A stretch of 64,000 nucleotides of DNA from Pseudomonas neustonica (GTDB taxonomy: Bacteria > Pseudomonadota > Gammaproteobacteria > Pseudomonadales > Pseudomonadaceae), in assembly GCF_003797945.1 (NCBI RefSeq), contig NZ_RKKU01000001.1:62001-126000 (forward strand), written 5' to 3'. Positions 8,789 through 15,882 of the stretch are shown in pieces. A program made the position numbers and the translations under genes. Positions within the stretch are counted from its first letter, which is position 1. Each line of letters starts with the position of its first letter. The notes beneath the pieces were generated by a model. It was not told where the DNA came from. It did not search any database and saw only the letters and a list, made by a program, of their open reading frames with translations.

Positions 8789-9421
8789 ATGCTAGTTTCG
8801 CCTTCAGTTGAGATGTTGGGAAAGCTGGTTAAACATCAAATACATAATCTTTTTTTTATTGATGAATATGAAGCTGATGCGGTTTTAGCTTCGCTTAGTG
8901 CTGCGTTGGAAAATACTGAGTACTGTTTTTCGTTTTCAAAAAACAAATATTATAAAAAAAATGGATGTGTGTTTTTTTCTATATATCACTCTGGGCAGTA
9001 CTGTATATTTTTGTATTTCCTTGCGCGACAAGTGATTTCAGACTTTCCGGCGCTGCGTGATCTCGCAGACAAGATCTATTTTTTGAATAAGGCGCTTAAT
9101 GGTCTGGATCTTTACTATGAAGTGGTGATGCCGAAAGTATTTAATTTAGACCATCCTGTAGGAAGTGTTATGGGGCGTGCCGACTATGGTGAGAATTTTA
9201 CCTTTTCGCAGCTATGTACTGTTGGGAATAATAAAGGGGTGTTTCCTGAGATTGGGGAAAACGTACAGATGTTCTCGGGAGCAAAAATTCTAGGCCGATG
9301 CAAGATTGGTGATGACGTGATAATATCCGCTAATAGTTATATTAAAGATGAGAATGTTCCGAGTAACTCTCTTGTTTTTGGTAGCTCGCCATCACTTGTC
9401 ATTAAGCCTAGAAAGGGTTAG
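8789..9421 (+). CDS. Hexapeptide-repeat (left-handed beta-helix) acyltransferase, candidate PseH substitute
   Basis: The C-terminal half of this 210-residue protein shows the irregular hexapeptide pattern of left-handed beta-helix acyltransferases of the serine acetyltransferase/NeuD type (from about residue 125: VGSVMGRADYGENF, then repeated I/V-G spaced steps such as IGENVQMFSGAKILG). The first 110 residues are alpha-rich and resemble nothing I can name. It lies exactly where the pathway needs the N4-acetyltransferase (between pseC and pseF), and no GNAT-type PseH is present, so it may supply that activity or add another O/N-acyl group (inference). The gene is visibly richer in A+T than its neighbours and holds an A8, a T8 and a T7 run between 8850 and 8978, which suggests a foreign origin and slippage-prone sequence. 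Confidence 0.7.
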   Translation: MLVSPSVEMLGKLVKHQIHNLFFIDEYEADAVLASLSAALENTEYCFSFSKNKYYKKNGCVFFSIYHSGQYCIFLYFLARQVISDFPALRDLADKIYFLNKALNGLDLYYEVVMPKVFNLDHPVGSVMGRADYGENFTFSQLCTVGNNKGVFPEIGENVQMFSGAKILGRCKIGDDVIISANSYIKDENVPSNSLVFGSSPSLVIKPRKG

Positions 9422-9427
9422 GCAAAG

Positions 9428-10129
9428 ATGAAAATTGCGATAATCCCCGCTCGCGGCGGTAGCAAGCGTATTCCACGTAAAAATATCAAGACGTTCTGTG
9501 GTAGGCCGATGATCGCTTGGTCCATCGAGGCTGCGTTGGAAAGCGGCTGTTTTGACCGGATTATAGTTTCTACCGACGATGCGGAAATTGCTGAAGTCGC
9601 GCTTCAAAACGGTGCTGAAGTTCCGTTCATGCGTCCCGCGGAGTTATCCGACGATCATACTGGAACCATCCCTGTTATCCGACATGCCATTGACTGGATG
9701 GAGGCGCACATAAGGGCGCCCGTGCAAGAGGTGTGTTGCTTGTACGCGACTGCACCTTTTGTCATGCCGGAAGATTTGCGCAAAGGCCTATCAATTTTGG
9801 CTGAAACCGGTTGTGACTATGCCTTTTCCGTCACCAGCTATGCCTTTCCAGTCCAACGCGCTATCCGCCTTACACCGCAGGGGCGGGTGGAAATGTGCAA
9901 CCCTGAACACTTCAATACCCGCTCTCAGGATCTGGATGAGGCATATCACGATGCCGGACAGTTCTATTGGGGGCGTGCCGAAGCTTGGAAGGAAGGTCGC
10001 ATCATCTTTGCGTCAGGATCTCTCCCTGTACTTTTGCCTCGCCACCGGGTTCAGGATATCGATACCGCGGAGGACTGGGAGCGTGCGCAATTTATGTTCC
10101 AGGCATTGCAAGCGGAATCAGTGCAATGA
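9428..10129 (+). CDS. pseF: Pseudaminic acid cytidylyltransferase
   Basis: PseF activates pseudaminic acid with CTP to give CMP-pseudaminic acid. The 233-residue protein has the CMP-sialic acid synthetase signature IPARGGSKRIPRKNI near the N-terminus (about residues 5-19), the DDAEIAE block after STD, and a C-terminal DIDTAEDWERA motif. It matches the CMP-nonulosonate synthetases NeuA, LegF and PseF; the pseB/C/G/I context decides for PseF. Its stop overlaps the start of pseG as ATGA (10126-10129), so the two are translationally coupled. Confidence 0.9.
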   Translation: MKIAIIPARGGSKRIPRKNIKTFCGRPMIAWSIEAALESGCFDRIIVSTDDAEIAEVALQNGAEVPFMRPAELSDDHTGTIPVIRHAIDWMEAHIRAPVQEVCCLYATAPFVMPEDLRKGLSILAETGCDYAFSVTSYAFPVQRAIRLTPQGRVEMCNPEHFNTRSQDLDEAYHDAGQFYWGRAEAWKEGRIIFASGSLPVLLPRHRVQDIDTAEDWERAQFMFQALQAESVQ

Positions 10130-11241
10130 CCTCCAAGCAGGTGGTGTTTCGGGCCGATGCTTCGCTGGATATGGGCACTGGGCATGTCATGCGGTGTTTG
10201 ACGCTGGCCAATGCGCTGCGTGAGAAGGGATACGAGTGCCACTTCATCTGCCGCGAGCACAAAGGTAACCTAATTGATTTTATTTTAGGGCAGGGGTTTC
10301 ACGCCCACCCTTTGGTCTGCTCGCCAACAACTGCTAGCAACGGTTGGGAGCATGAGGGCGAGGAGCTTGCGCATGCAGCCTGGCTGGGCGCCTCCCAGCG
10401 TGACGATGCGGGAGCCTGCCAAAAGGTACTCGAAAAGATAAAGCCGCAGTGGCTGGTGGTTGATCACTATGCCTTGGACTGCCAATGGGAGCAGGCGCTG
10501 AAACCTTATTATGAGCGGCTGATGGTTATTGATGATCTGGCCGACCGCTCACATCAATGTGAGCTTCTGCTGGATCAAAACCTCGGTCGAATGGAAAAAG
10601 ACTACAATGGACTGGTATCAGAAAAATGCAATCGTCTTATTGGCCCTAACTATGCACTGCTCAGGCCGGAATTTGTAGAACTCAGGGAGCGAAGCCTCGA
10701 ACGCCGGCATAACTCTAAAATCAGCCGTATTTTGATAACATTGGGTGGTGTAGACCTCAACAATGTAACCGCCCAAGTATTGGAAGCGCTTGGTCACAGC
10801 CAGTTGCCGCTAGAAACGGAGTTGGATATTGTGATGGGGGCATCGGCTCCTAGCCTGTTAGCGGTTCGTCGACAAGCCAAAGAACTGCCTTTTAAAGCCA
10901 CTGTAAGTGTGAATGTTAGAGACATGGCGGAGCGCATGTGTCTGGCAGATCTTTGCATAGGGGCTGCGGGAAGCACTTCTTGGGAGCGTTGTTGTTTGGG
11001 GTTGCCAGCAATACAGTTCGTTCTAGCCGATAACCAAAAAATGGTAAATCAGTCGTTGATCGAAAAAGGTGCAGCTATTGCACTGGATACGAGGAACGTA
11101 CAAGCGTCTGACGATAAAGTGCTTGAGGATGTTTTAACGCAAATTTGGTCCAATATTTCGAGAATGATAAATAGTTCGGCTGCGATAGTCGATGGCCTTG
11201 GGTCCAAAAGAGTGGTAGACCATCTCATGAGTATGAAATGA
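10126..11241 (+). CDS. pseG: UDP-2,4-diacetamido-2,4,6-trideoxy-beta-L-altropyranose hydrolase
   Basis: PseG removes UDP from the fourth intermediate of pseudaminic acid synthesis, freeing the hexose for PseI. The protein has 371 residues when started at ATG 10126, which overlaps the pseF stop by four bases; longer in-frame extensions run inside pseF and are not credible. The GT-B-like fold is shown by GTGHVMRC near residues 17-24, with the catalytic-type His at about 20 as in Campylobacter PseG, and by a C-terminal GAAGSTSWERCCLGLPAI block that binds the nucleotide. Some PseG proteins carry a C-terminal PseH acetyltransferase domain; this one ends without it. The stop overlaps the next start as ATGA. 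Confidence 0.9.
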   Translation: MTSKQVVFRADASLDMGTGHVMRCLTLANALREKGYECHFICREHKGNLIDFILGQGFHAHPLVCSPTTASNGWEHEGEELAHAAWLGASQRDDAGACQKVLEKIKPQWLVVDHYALDCQWEQALKPYYERLMVIDDLADRSHQCELLLDQNLGRMEKDYNGLVSEKCNRLIGPNYALLRPEFVELRERSLERRHNSKISRILITLGGVDLNNVTAQVLEALGHSQLPLETELDIVMGASAPSLLAVRRQAKELPFKATVSVNVRDMAERMCLADLCIGAAGSTSWERCCLGLPAIQFVLADNQKMVNQSLIEKGAAIALDTRNVQASDDKVLEDVLTQIWSNISRMINSSAAIVDGLGSKRVVDHLMSMK

Positions 11242-11915
11242 ATTCGATTATTTTGACTGGAGCTAACAGGGGGCTTGGACGAGAAATTCACGACATTTTA
11301 ACTGCGAGAAAGTCTGTGTTGGCGAAATATACGTTTATTTCCCGCAAATTATTTTGCGAGCCTGCGTTGGGGTGTGAATACATCCAGTCAGACTTCGGTA
11401 CTGAGGAAGGGCTTAACCTACAAATAAATGTTGAGCCAGGAACCGAAAATGTTGTCTTGATCAGTAATGCTGGCACCATCGACCCCATAGGCAGAGCAGA
11501 GAAAATTACTACGGTTGAGATGGAACTTTCCCTGCGTATCAATTGCATAGCGCCTTTAGCTCTTGTTCAACAATTGACACTTAAAACTAAGCAGGTGGGC
11601 GCTCGATTGTATGTTGTCAATGTCAGTTCTGGTGCCGCGCAAGCGCCCATTAAGGGCTGGATGCCATATTGTACTAGCAAAGCGGCAGCAGTTATGGCTC
11701 TCAATGTGCTGGCTTTTGAAAACGATAATGTCTTGGTACACCATTTTGACCCGGGCGTTATGGATACCGATATGCAAAGCCATATCCGTTGCCAGTTGGC
11801 AGAAATAATGCCAGATGTTGGTCTATTCCAGGATTTTAAAAATGAGCATGCGTTGAAAAGCCCGGATGAGGTGGCTGAAGTTGTTATCAAGATGGTAGGA
11901 GATTTGCTCCAATGA
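11238..11915 (+). CDS. Short-chain dehydrogenase/reductase within the pseudaminic acid cluster
   Basis: This classical SDR of 225 residues has TGANRGLG (7-14) for NAD(P) binding, SNAG (76-79), an active-site Ser near 130-131, and YCTSK (144-148) as the catalytic Tyr/Lys pair. The family oxidises or reduces alcohol/ketone groups; the substrate cannot be read from the sequence. It overlaps pseG and the next gene by four bases each, so it is embedded in the operon, yet the known PseB-C-H-G-I-F route has no SDR step at this stage. It may prepare a hydroxy-acyl or other substituent for the sugar (inference). Its A+T content is somewhat higher than that of pseB and pseC. Confidence 0.8.
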   Translation: MNSIILTGANRGLGREIHDILTARKSVLAKYTFISRKLFCEPALGCEYIQSDFGTEEGLNLQINVEPGTENVVLISNAGTIDPIGRAEKITTVEMELSLRINCIAPLALVQQLTLKTKQVGARLYVVNVSSGAAQAPIKGWMPYCTSKAAAVMALNVLAFENDNVLVHHFDPGVMDTDMQSHIRCQLAEIMPDVGLFQDFKNEHALKSPDEVAEVVIKMVGDLLQ

Positions 11916-12607
11916 AGGTCGCTGTTATTTCAGACTTGCACGCGAATATTCATGCCCTTCGAGTGGTGCTAGAAGATCTCGATAAAGAAAATGTTAGCGC
12001 TATCCTTGTTGCAGGCGATTTGATCGGTTACTACTATTGGCCTGCTGAAGTTGTCAATTTGTTGATGGCGGATGAACGCTTTATTTGCATTCGGGGCAAC
12101 CACGAGAACATACTCCACCAGGTTCTTGGCAGTGAAGAAGCAGCCCATAGATATTATGCAAAATACGGCTCTGGGTACGAAGTATGTCGTCGTCAGCTTT
12201 CTGAAACGCAGTTACAGTGGCTTTTTTCCCTGCCAGAAAAGATAAACGTGACGCTTGACGGTATTACGTTTCATGTAGGCCACGGAGCTTTAGGCAGTAC
12301 CGATGAGTACCTCTATCCGAATGCGCCAATTGAAAGATTGCTGGGCAATTACTCAGAAGCCACGTACACCATATTTGGTCATACCCATTATCCTTTTTTT
12401 CATGAGCATGGGGGACGTTATCTTTTGAACCCAGGATCTGTCGGGCAGCCCCGAGATACTGGTGGTTTGGCCAGTTACCTTGTTGTCAATACCACTAACA
12501 AGGTTGTGCGGTTCAAGAGAAGAGCTTTTGATAAGGATGCAATCATCGCCGCTGCTCTTGAAAAAGATCCCTCGCTAGGTTATCTAGCCGACATCATGAA
12601 TAGGTGA
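11912..12607 (+). CDS. Calcineurin-like metallophosphoesterase in the pseudaminic acid cluster
   Basis: The 231-residue protein has all metal-binding motifs of the YfcE/MJ0936-type phosphodiesterases: SDLHAN (7-12), GDLIG (35-39), RGNHE (61-65), a VGHG site, and FGHTHYPF near 150. The family hydrolyses phosphomono- or diesters with two divalent metals. It has no signal peptide, so it acts in the cytoplasm. It overlaps the SDR gene by ATGA and the ATP-grasp gene follows directly, so the three appear to work together. A possible role is removing a phosphate from an intermediate made for the sugar (inference). A general nucleotide phosphatase carried along by the cluster cannot be excluded. Confidence 0.8.
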   Translation: MKVAVISDLHANIHALRVVLEDLDKENVSAILVAGDLIGYYYWPAEVVNLLMADERFICIRGNHENILHQVLGSEEAAHRYYAKYGSGYEVCRRQLSETQLQWLFSLPEKINVTLDGITFHVGHGALGSTDEYLYPNAPIERLLGNYSEATYTIFGHTHYPFFHEHGGRYLLNPGSVGQPRDTGGLASYLVVNTTNKVVRFKRRAFDKDAIIAAALEKDPSLGYLADIMNR

Positions 12608-12615
12608 GTAAATAT

Positions 12616-13542
12616 ATGAAGGTTTTAGTGAGCGGCGTGGCAGGTGATATTGGCTTCGGTATTGCGAGGGTTTTACGGGACTGGGGTTACTTTTCCGGCC
12701 TGTATGGAATCGATATTCACTCGGATCACCCCGGGTGCTTCGTTTTTGATGAGTGTGCCGTTGCACCCCGAGCCACTGAGGCGCACTATATTTCTTGGCT
12801 ATCTGATTACATTCGCAAGAATAAAATCGAAGTCTTTATTCCGACCAGCGAAGCAGAGATTGGAGTGTTGGCTGCCGCGAAAATACATGAAATTTGTGGT
12901 GCCATAGTCATACGAAACAACGACTTTACTATTGATAAATCACTCGATAAATACGAGTGCCTTTCTTACCTCGCCTCTCGTGGTATTCCAGTTCCGGAAC
13001 ACGGGTTAGTGGGTAATGACCTACCTTCTGGCTACCCCGTAATTGTGAAACCAAGATCCGGACAGGGAAGCAAGGGAGTCGTTTTGATATATACAGCTGA
13101 GGAATTGGCAAGCTGTCCGACTGGTCTCGTTTGGCAGAGTTACTTGCTCCCGGATGACGAAGAATATACCTGTCCGGTGTACAGTTCTTCAAAGACCGGT
13201 CCTTATGTTCTATTGATGAAGCGTAAATTGGTAGGCGGTTTAACTGGAAGTGGTGCTGTGGTTGAGTGTCCAGAAATCGATAAGTATGTTCGTAAAATAT
13301 TAGAGTGTATGCGTCTTGATGGGGGGATCAATATTCAACTTCGCCTCACGGAGATGGGCCCACTATTATTCGAAATTAATCCCCGTCTATCGAGCACTGT
13401 GGTATTCCGTAACAAAATGGGGTTCACAGATGTTCGGTGGTGGCTTGCAGATAAACTCGGTCTTGAAAATCCGCCTTACAGCGCGCCGAAAGCGGGAACG
13501 CGATTTTATCGTGGTTCTCACGAATACATTCATACTCCCTAG
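12616..13542 (+). CDS. ATP-grasp ligase (carbamoyl-phosphate-synthase-like) in the pseudaminic acid cluster
   Basis: The protein begins MKVLVSGVAGDIGFG, an N-terminal Rossmann-like pre-ATP-grasp domain. It then has YPVIVKPRSGQGSKGV near residues 139-154, the ATP-grasp lysine and glycine-rich loop, and FEINPRLSST near 255-264, the metal-binding E-x-N motif. These enzymes join a carboxylate to an amine or another nucleophile through an acyl phosphate. ATG 12616 is preferred because AGGTGA at 12602-12607 is correctly spaced; a GTG at 12604 is the alternative. Its place just before pseI suggests that it attaches an acyl or aminoacyl group to pseudaminic acid or a precursor (inference). No closer family name can be given. 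Confidence 0.78.
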   Translation: MKVLVSGVAGDIGFGIARVLRDWGYFSGLYGIDIHSDHPGCFVFDECAVAPRATEAHYISWLSDYIRKNKIEVFIPTSEAEIGVLAAAKIHEICGAIVIRNNDFTIDKSLDKYECLSYLASRGIPVPEHGLVGNDLPSGYPVIVKPRSGQGSKGVVLIYTAEELASCPTGLVWQSYLLPDDEEYTCPVYSSSKTGPYVLLMKRKLVGGLTGSGAVVECPEIDKYVRKILECMRLDGGINIQLRLTEMGPLLFEINPRLSSTVVFRNKMGFTDVRWWLADKLGLENPPYSAPKAGTRFYRGSHEYIHTP

Positions 13543-13557
13543 ACCTTGAGGTTATAA

Positions 13558-14610
13558 ATGGCGAACCCATATATCGAGATTGCCGGGCGCAAAATTTCCG
13601 GAGATTATAAGCCTTATGTCATTGCTGAGATATCAGCCAATCATAATGGCAGCCTGGACACTGCGCAGAAAATTATTGAAGAAGCTAATAAAGCTGGCGC
13701 CGATGCGGTGAAACTGCAAACTTATACGGCAGACACTATTACTCTGGATTGCGACGCTGAAGAGTTTCAAATTCACGGTGGGTTGTGGGACGGTAAAACG
13801 TTGTATCAGCTGTATCAGGAAGCTCACATGCCATGGGTTTGGCATAAGCCTCTTTTTGAGTACGCCCGTAATTTAGGTATCACCATCTTCAGCTCACCGT
13901 TCGATAATACAGCCGTGGATCTGCTAGAAGATCTCAACGCACCAGCTTACAAGATAGCTTCATTTGAAGCTGTCGATCTGCCGTTGATTAAGTATGTGGC
14001 CAGTACCGGCAAGCCGATGATTATCTCTACAGGTATGGCCGATGCTGACGAAATCTCAGAGGCGATTGAGGCGGCGCGATCGGGTGGCTGCAAGGAGTTG
14101 GCGATACTCCATTGCGTGAGTGGTTATCCTGCTCCGGCGGAAGACTACAATCTTCGTACCATCCAGGACATGATGCAGCGCTATGGGCTTGTCACTGGTC
14201 TGTCGGACCACACGCTGGACAACACAACGGCGATTGCCAGTGTTGTTCTGGGGGCGTCCATCATAGAGAAACACTTCACTCTGGATCGCAGTGGCGGCGG
14301 GCCGGATGACAGCTTCTCTCTTGAACCCCCTGAGCTAATGGCGTTGTGCAGAGATAGCAAGACAGCCTGGAGGGCGCAGGGCAAAGTTGATTATGGACGC
14401 AAATCCAGTGAGCAGGGTAATGCACGGTTTCGCCGCTCTCTCTACATCACTAGCGCGCTGCGCAAAGGCGATGTGCTGACCCGTGACAACGTCCGCAGTG
14501 TGCGCCCGGGATTTGGGCTGCCGCCAAAAAAACTGGAAGAGATTCTAGGGCGGCGGGTCAATCGCGATGTCGAGTTCGGTACTGCGTTAACGCAGGATCT
14601 CATTGAATAG
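13558..14610 (+). CDS. pseI: Pseudaminic acid synthase
   Basis: PseI condenses phosphoenolpyruvate with 2,4-diacetamido-2,4,6-trideoxy-L-altrose to give pseudaminic acid. The 350-residue protein has the NeuB-type TIM barrel, with AEISANHNGSL near residues 23-33, KLQTYTADT, and EKHFTLDR, followed by a C-terminal SAF (antifreeze-like) domain from about residue 290. The C-terminal IHGGLWDG/LYQLYQEAHMPW stretch is the variant typical of PseI rather than NeuB or LegI. It is the last plus-strand gene of the cluster; its TAG stop lies inside a perfect inverted repeat. Confidence 0.93.
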   Translation: MANPYIEIAGRKISGDYKPYVIAEISANHNGSLDTAQKIIEEANKAGADAVKLQTYTADTITLDCDAEEFQIHGGLWDGKTLYQLYQEAHMPWVWHKPLFEYARNLGITIFSSPFDNTAVDLLEDLNAPAYKIASFEAVDLPLIKYVASTGKPMIISTGMADADEISEAIEAARSGGCKELAILHCVSGYPAPAEDYNLRTIQDMMQRYGLVTGLSDHTLDNTTAIASVVLGASIIEKHFTLDRSGGGPDDSFSLEPPELMALCRDSKTAWRAQGKVDYGRKSSEQGNARFRRSLYITSALRKGDVLTRDNVRSVRPGFGLPPKKLEEILGRRVNRDVEFGTALTQDLIE

Positions 14611-14631
14611 GAGTGACCCTGGGTCACTCCT
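14609..14631. terminator. Perfect inverted repeat between convergent pseI and acyltransferase genes
   Basis: Eleven-base arms AGGAGTGACCC and GGGTCACTCCT flank one T, forming a stem with a three-base loop. The repeat contains parts of the stop codons of both convergent genes (pseI at 14608-14610, acyltransferase at 14624-14626). No T-run follows on either strand, so intrinsic termination is not assured; it may protect transcript 3' ends. Confidence 0.45.
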
Positions 14632-15166
14632 TGGGGCTGATCTGGTTCTGCTTGCGTGTAATGTAGGTAACGTTTCCCGGTACATCCTTGTTGATGAAGC
14701 TCATGGCGCCAATGGTGACGTTGTCACCAATGCTTAGACCGCTACCAATGATGCAGCTGTGAGCGCCTATATCCACATTGTTACCCAGCGTGATCGACTT
14801 GTTGTTGGCTTCGACTGAACCGATCGTTGTGCACTGTCGTATATTACAGTTCTTGCCGATGATGACGCCTGAGTAAATCACGATTGCGATGGGGTGGCCC
14901 AACCATAGACCTTTGTCGATGCGCGCGCCCAACATGATTTCAACGCCAAATTTGCGCGCAAGCGATTTATTGATTTGCTTGGCAATGGATTGTGTCCCGC
15001 GTCGGGGCGACGTGTGCAGGTATTGCGAAAGGCGCAACCAGAAAAGGCAATGGTAGGAGTTGTTACGGCGCATCCGGCGCAACAGCTTTAGCCGGGAGAA
15101 AGGCTTGTCCTCGCCAAGGATTTCGTAATGCCAGAAGCTTTTCAGTTCTTTATAAGTGGTCAGCAT
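14624..15166 (-). CDS. Serine-acetyltransferase-like hexapeptide acyltransferase
   Basis: The 180-residue protein has a basic, helical N-terminus and a left-handed beta-helix from about residue 75: GVEIMLGARIDKGLWLGH, IVIYSGVIIGKNCNI, then IGAHSCIIGSGLSIGDNVTIG. This is the CysE/WcaB-like layout found in sugar O-acetyltransferases of O-antigen and capsule clusters. The donor is expected to be acetyl-CoA and the acceptor a glycan sugar; a true serine acetyltransferase would have a longer N-terminal domain. It is the only minus-strand gene of the glycan region, so it has its own promoter in the 15167-15400 interval. The start is the only reasonable Met at the N-terminal end. Confidence 0.75.
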   Translation of the reverse strand: MLTTYKELKSFWHYEILGEDKPFSRLKLLRRMRRNNSYHCLFWLRLSQYLHTSPRRGTQSIAKQINKSLARKFGVEIMLGARIDKGLWLGHPIAIVIYSGVIIGKNCNIRQCTTIGSVEANNKSITLGNNVDIGAHSCIIGSGLSIGDNVTIGAMSFINKDVPGNVTYITRKQNQISPKE

Positions 15167-15414
15167 AGGCTGCTTCGTCGAGGCGTCCCATGCTCTAGGG
15201 AAGAAGGATCGTACTTCGAGGTAATCATAGTTCAGTTACTCCCGTGGCGCAGCAAGTGCTGTTAAGTTTGCTTGCGCATGCCTTCAAACCGGGTGTTTAA
15301 GGCCGTGTATTTTAGTTGTGCCGATCAGACCCTATTCTCTGGCAAATATCAAGGCTATATCATAGTGGTGGGCCGTACTATTATGCTTGAGCTCAGGCTA
15401 ATGCTGCTGACGTT
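15167..15414. other. Intergenic stretch upstream of the minus-strand acyltransferase
   Basis: About 250 bases with no convincing coding frame on either strand. It should contain the promoter of the acyltransferase gene, but I could not pick boxes with confidence. It joins the IS30-family remnant on its right side and is probably recombination debris. Confidence 0.4.
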
Positions 15415-15516
15415 TCAGTTCAAATGACGGCTGATGGAGCGCAGGCTCAATCCTTGACCTTGCATCAGCATCAATGCGACCCGTTCGTTGGTGGTTAAAT
15501 GCGTATAGGTATTCAT
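15415..15516 (-). pseudogene. IS30-family transposase remnant (N-terminal 33 codons)
   Basis: Read on the minus strand from ATG 15516, the frame gives MNTYTHLTTNERVALMLMQG and then QGLSLRSISRHLN before a TGA at 15417-15415. This is the characteristic helix-turn-helix start of IS30-family transposases (normally over 300 residues). The catalytic DDE part is absent, so the copy is dead. The bases to the right (about 15517-15560) carry the inverted sequence AGTGTTGCACTTGAG that looks like the element's left end. It marks the right boundary region of the inserted glycan cluster. Confidence 0.7.
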
Positions 15517-15681
15517 GGCAACACTCTATCTCAAGTGTTGCACTTGAGCCTTGAGAACGCCGGGTAACGTCGCATTTTTCTGGCAGCTTAGCTGAGGTTC
15601 TTTAGAACACGAGAATGTTGCCGGCTAGGTCGATTAGTCTCAGGTTCCGATAGTGTGTTGTGCAGCGCTTTGCTAGGGCGG

Positions 15682-15882
15682 GTGCTTCAGGGCGAGTGCG
15701 GCCCGTGGATATGATCTGATTGATAGGCTGGAAGTCATGACGGGCATCGGTCTAGTGTTGAGCAGGGCGTTTAATCGTCTTTGCGAGCCTATGGCGTGCT
15801 CGCCGACTGACGCGCTGGATAGGTTTCACGAATCGGGTCCGCAGTTTTTATTATGGAAGATATTTTGGTGCTTAAAAAATGA
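15682..15882 (+). pseudogene. Decayed 3' end of a second wapO-like carbamoyltransferase
   Basis: The bases align with the last 60-odd codons of the intact carbamoyltransferase gene (about 5290-5510). Shared stretches include LEVMTG, EPM-CSPTDALD, QFL and MEDILV-KK, with the intact gene's NTSLNRRG region changed and one base lost near 15852 that shifts the frame. The ancestral stop is TGA 15880-15882, overlapping the ATG of the next gene as ATGA. The rest of the gene is missing upstream. Because the wapO-wapH order is that of the Pseudomonas LPS-core locus, this looks like the resident wapO left behind when the glycan cluster arrived with its own copy. Homology upstream of 15682 is uncertain. 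Confidence 0.8.

Noticed and set aside
9967-10125. Upstream extension of the pseG frame
   Set aside because: These codons lie inside pseF in another frame; the ATGA overlap at 10126 gives the family's N-terminus.
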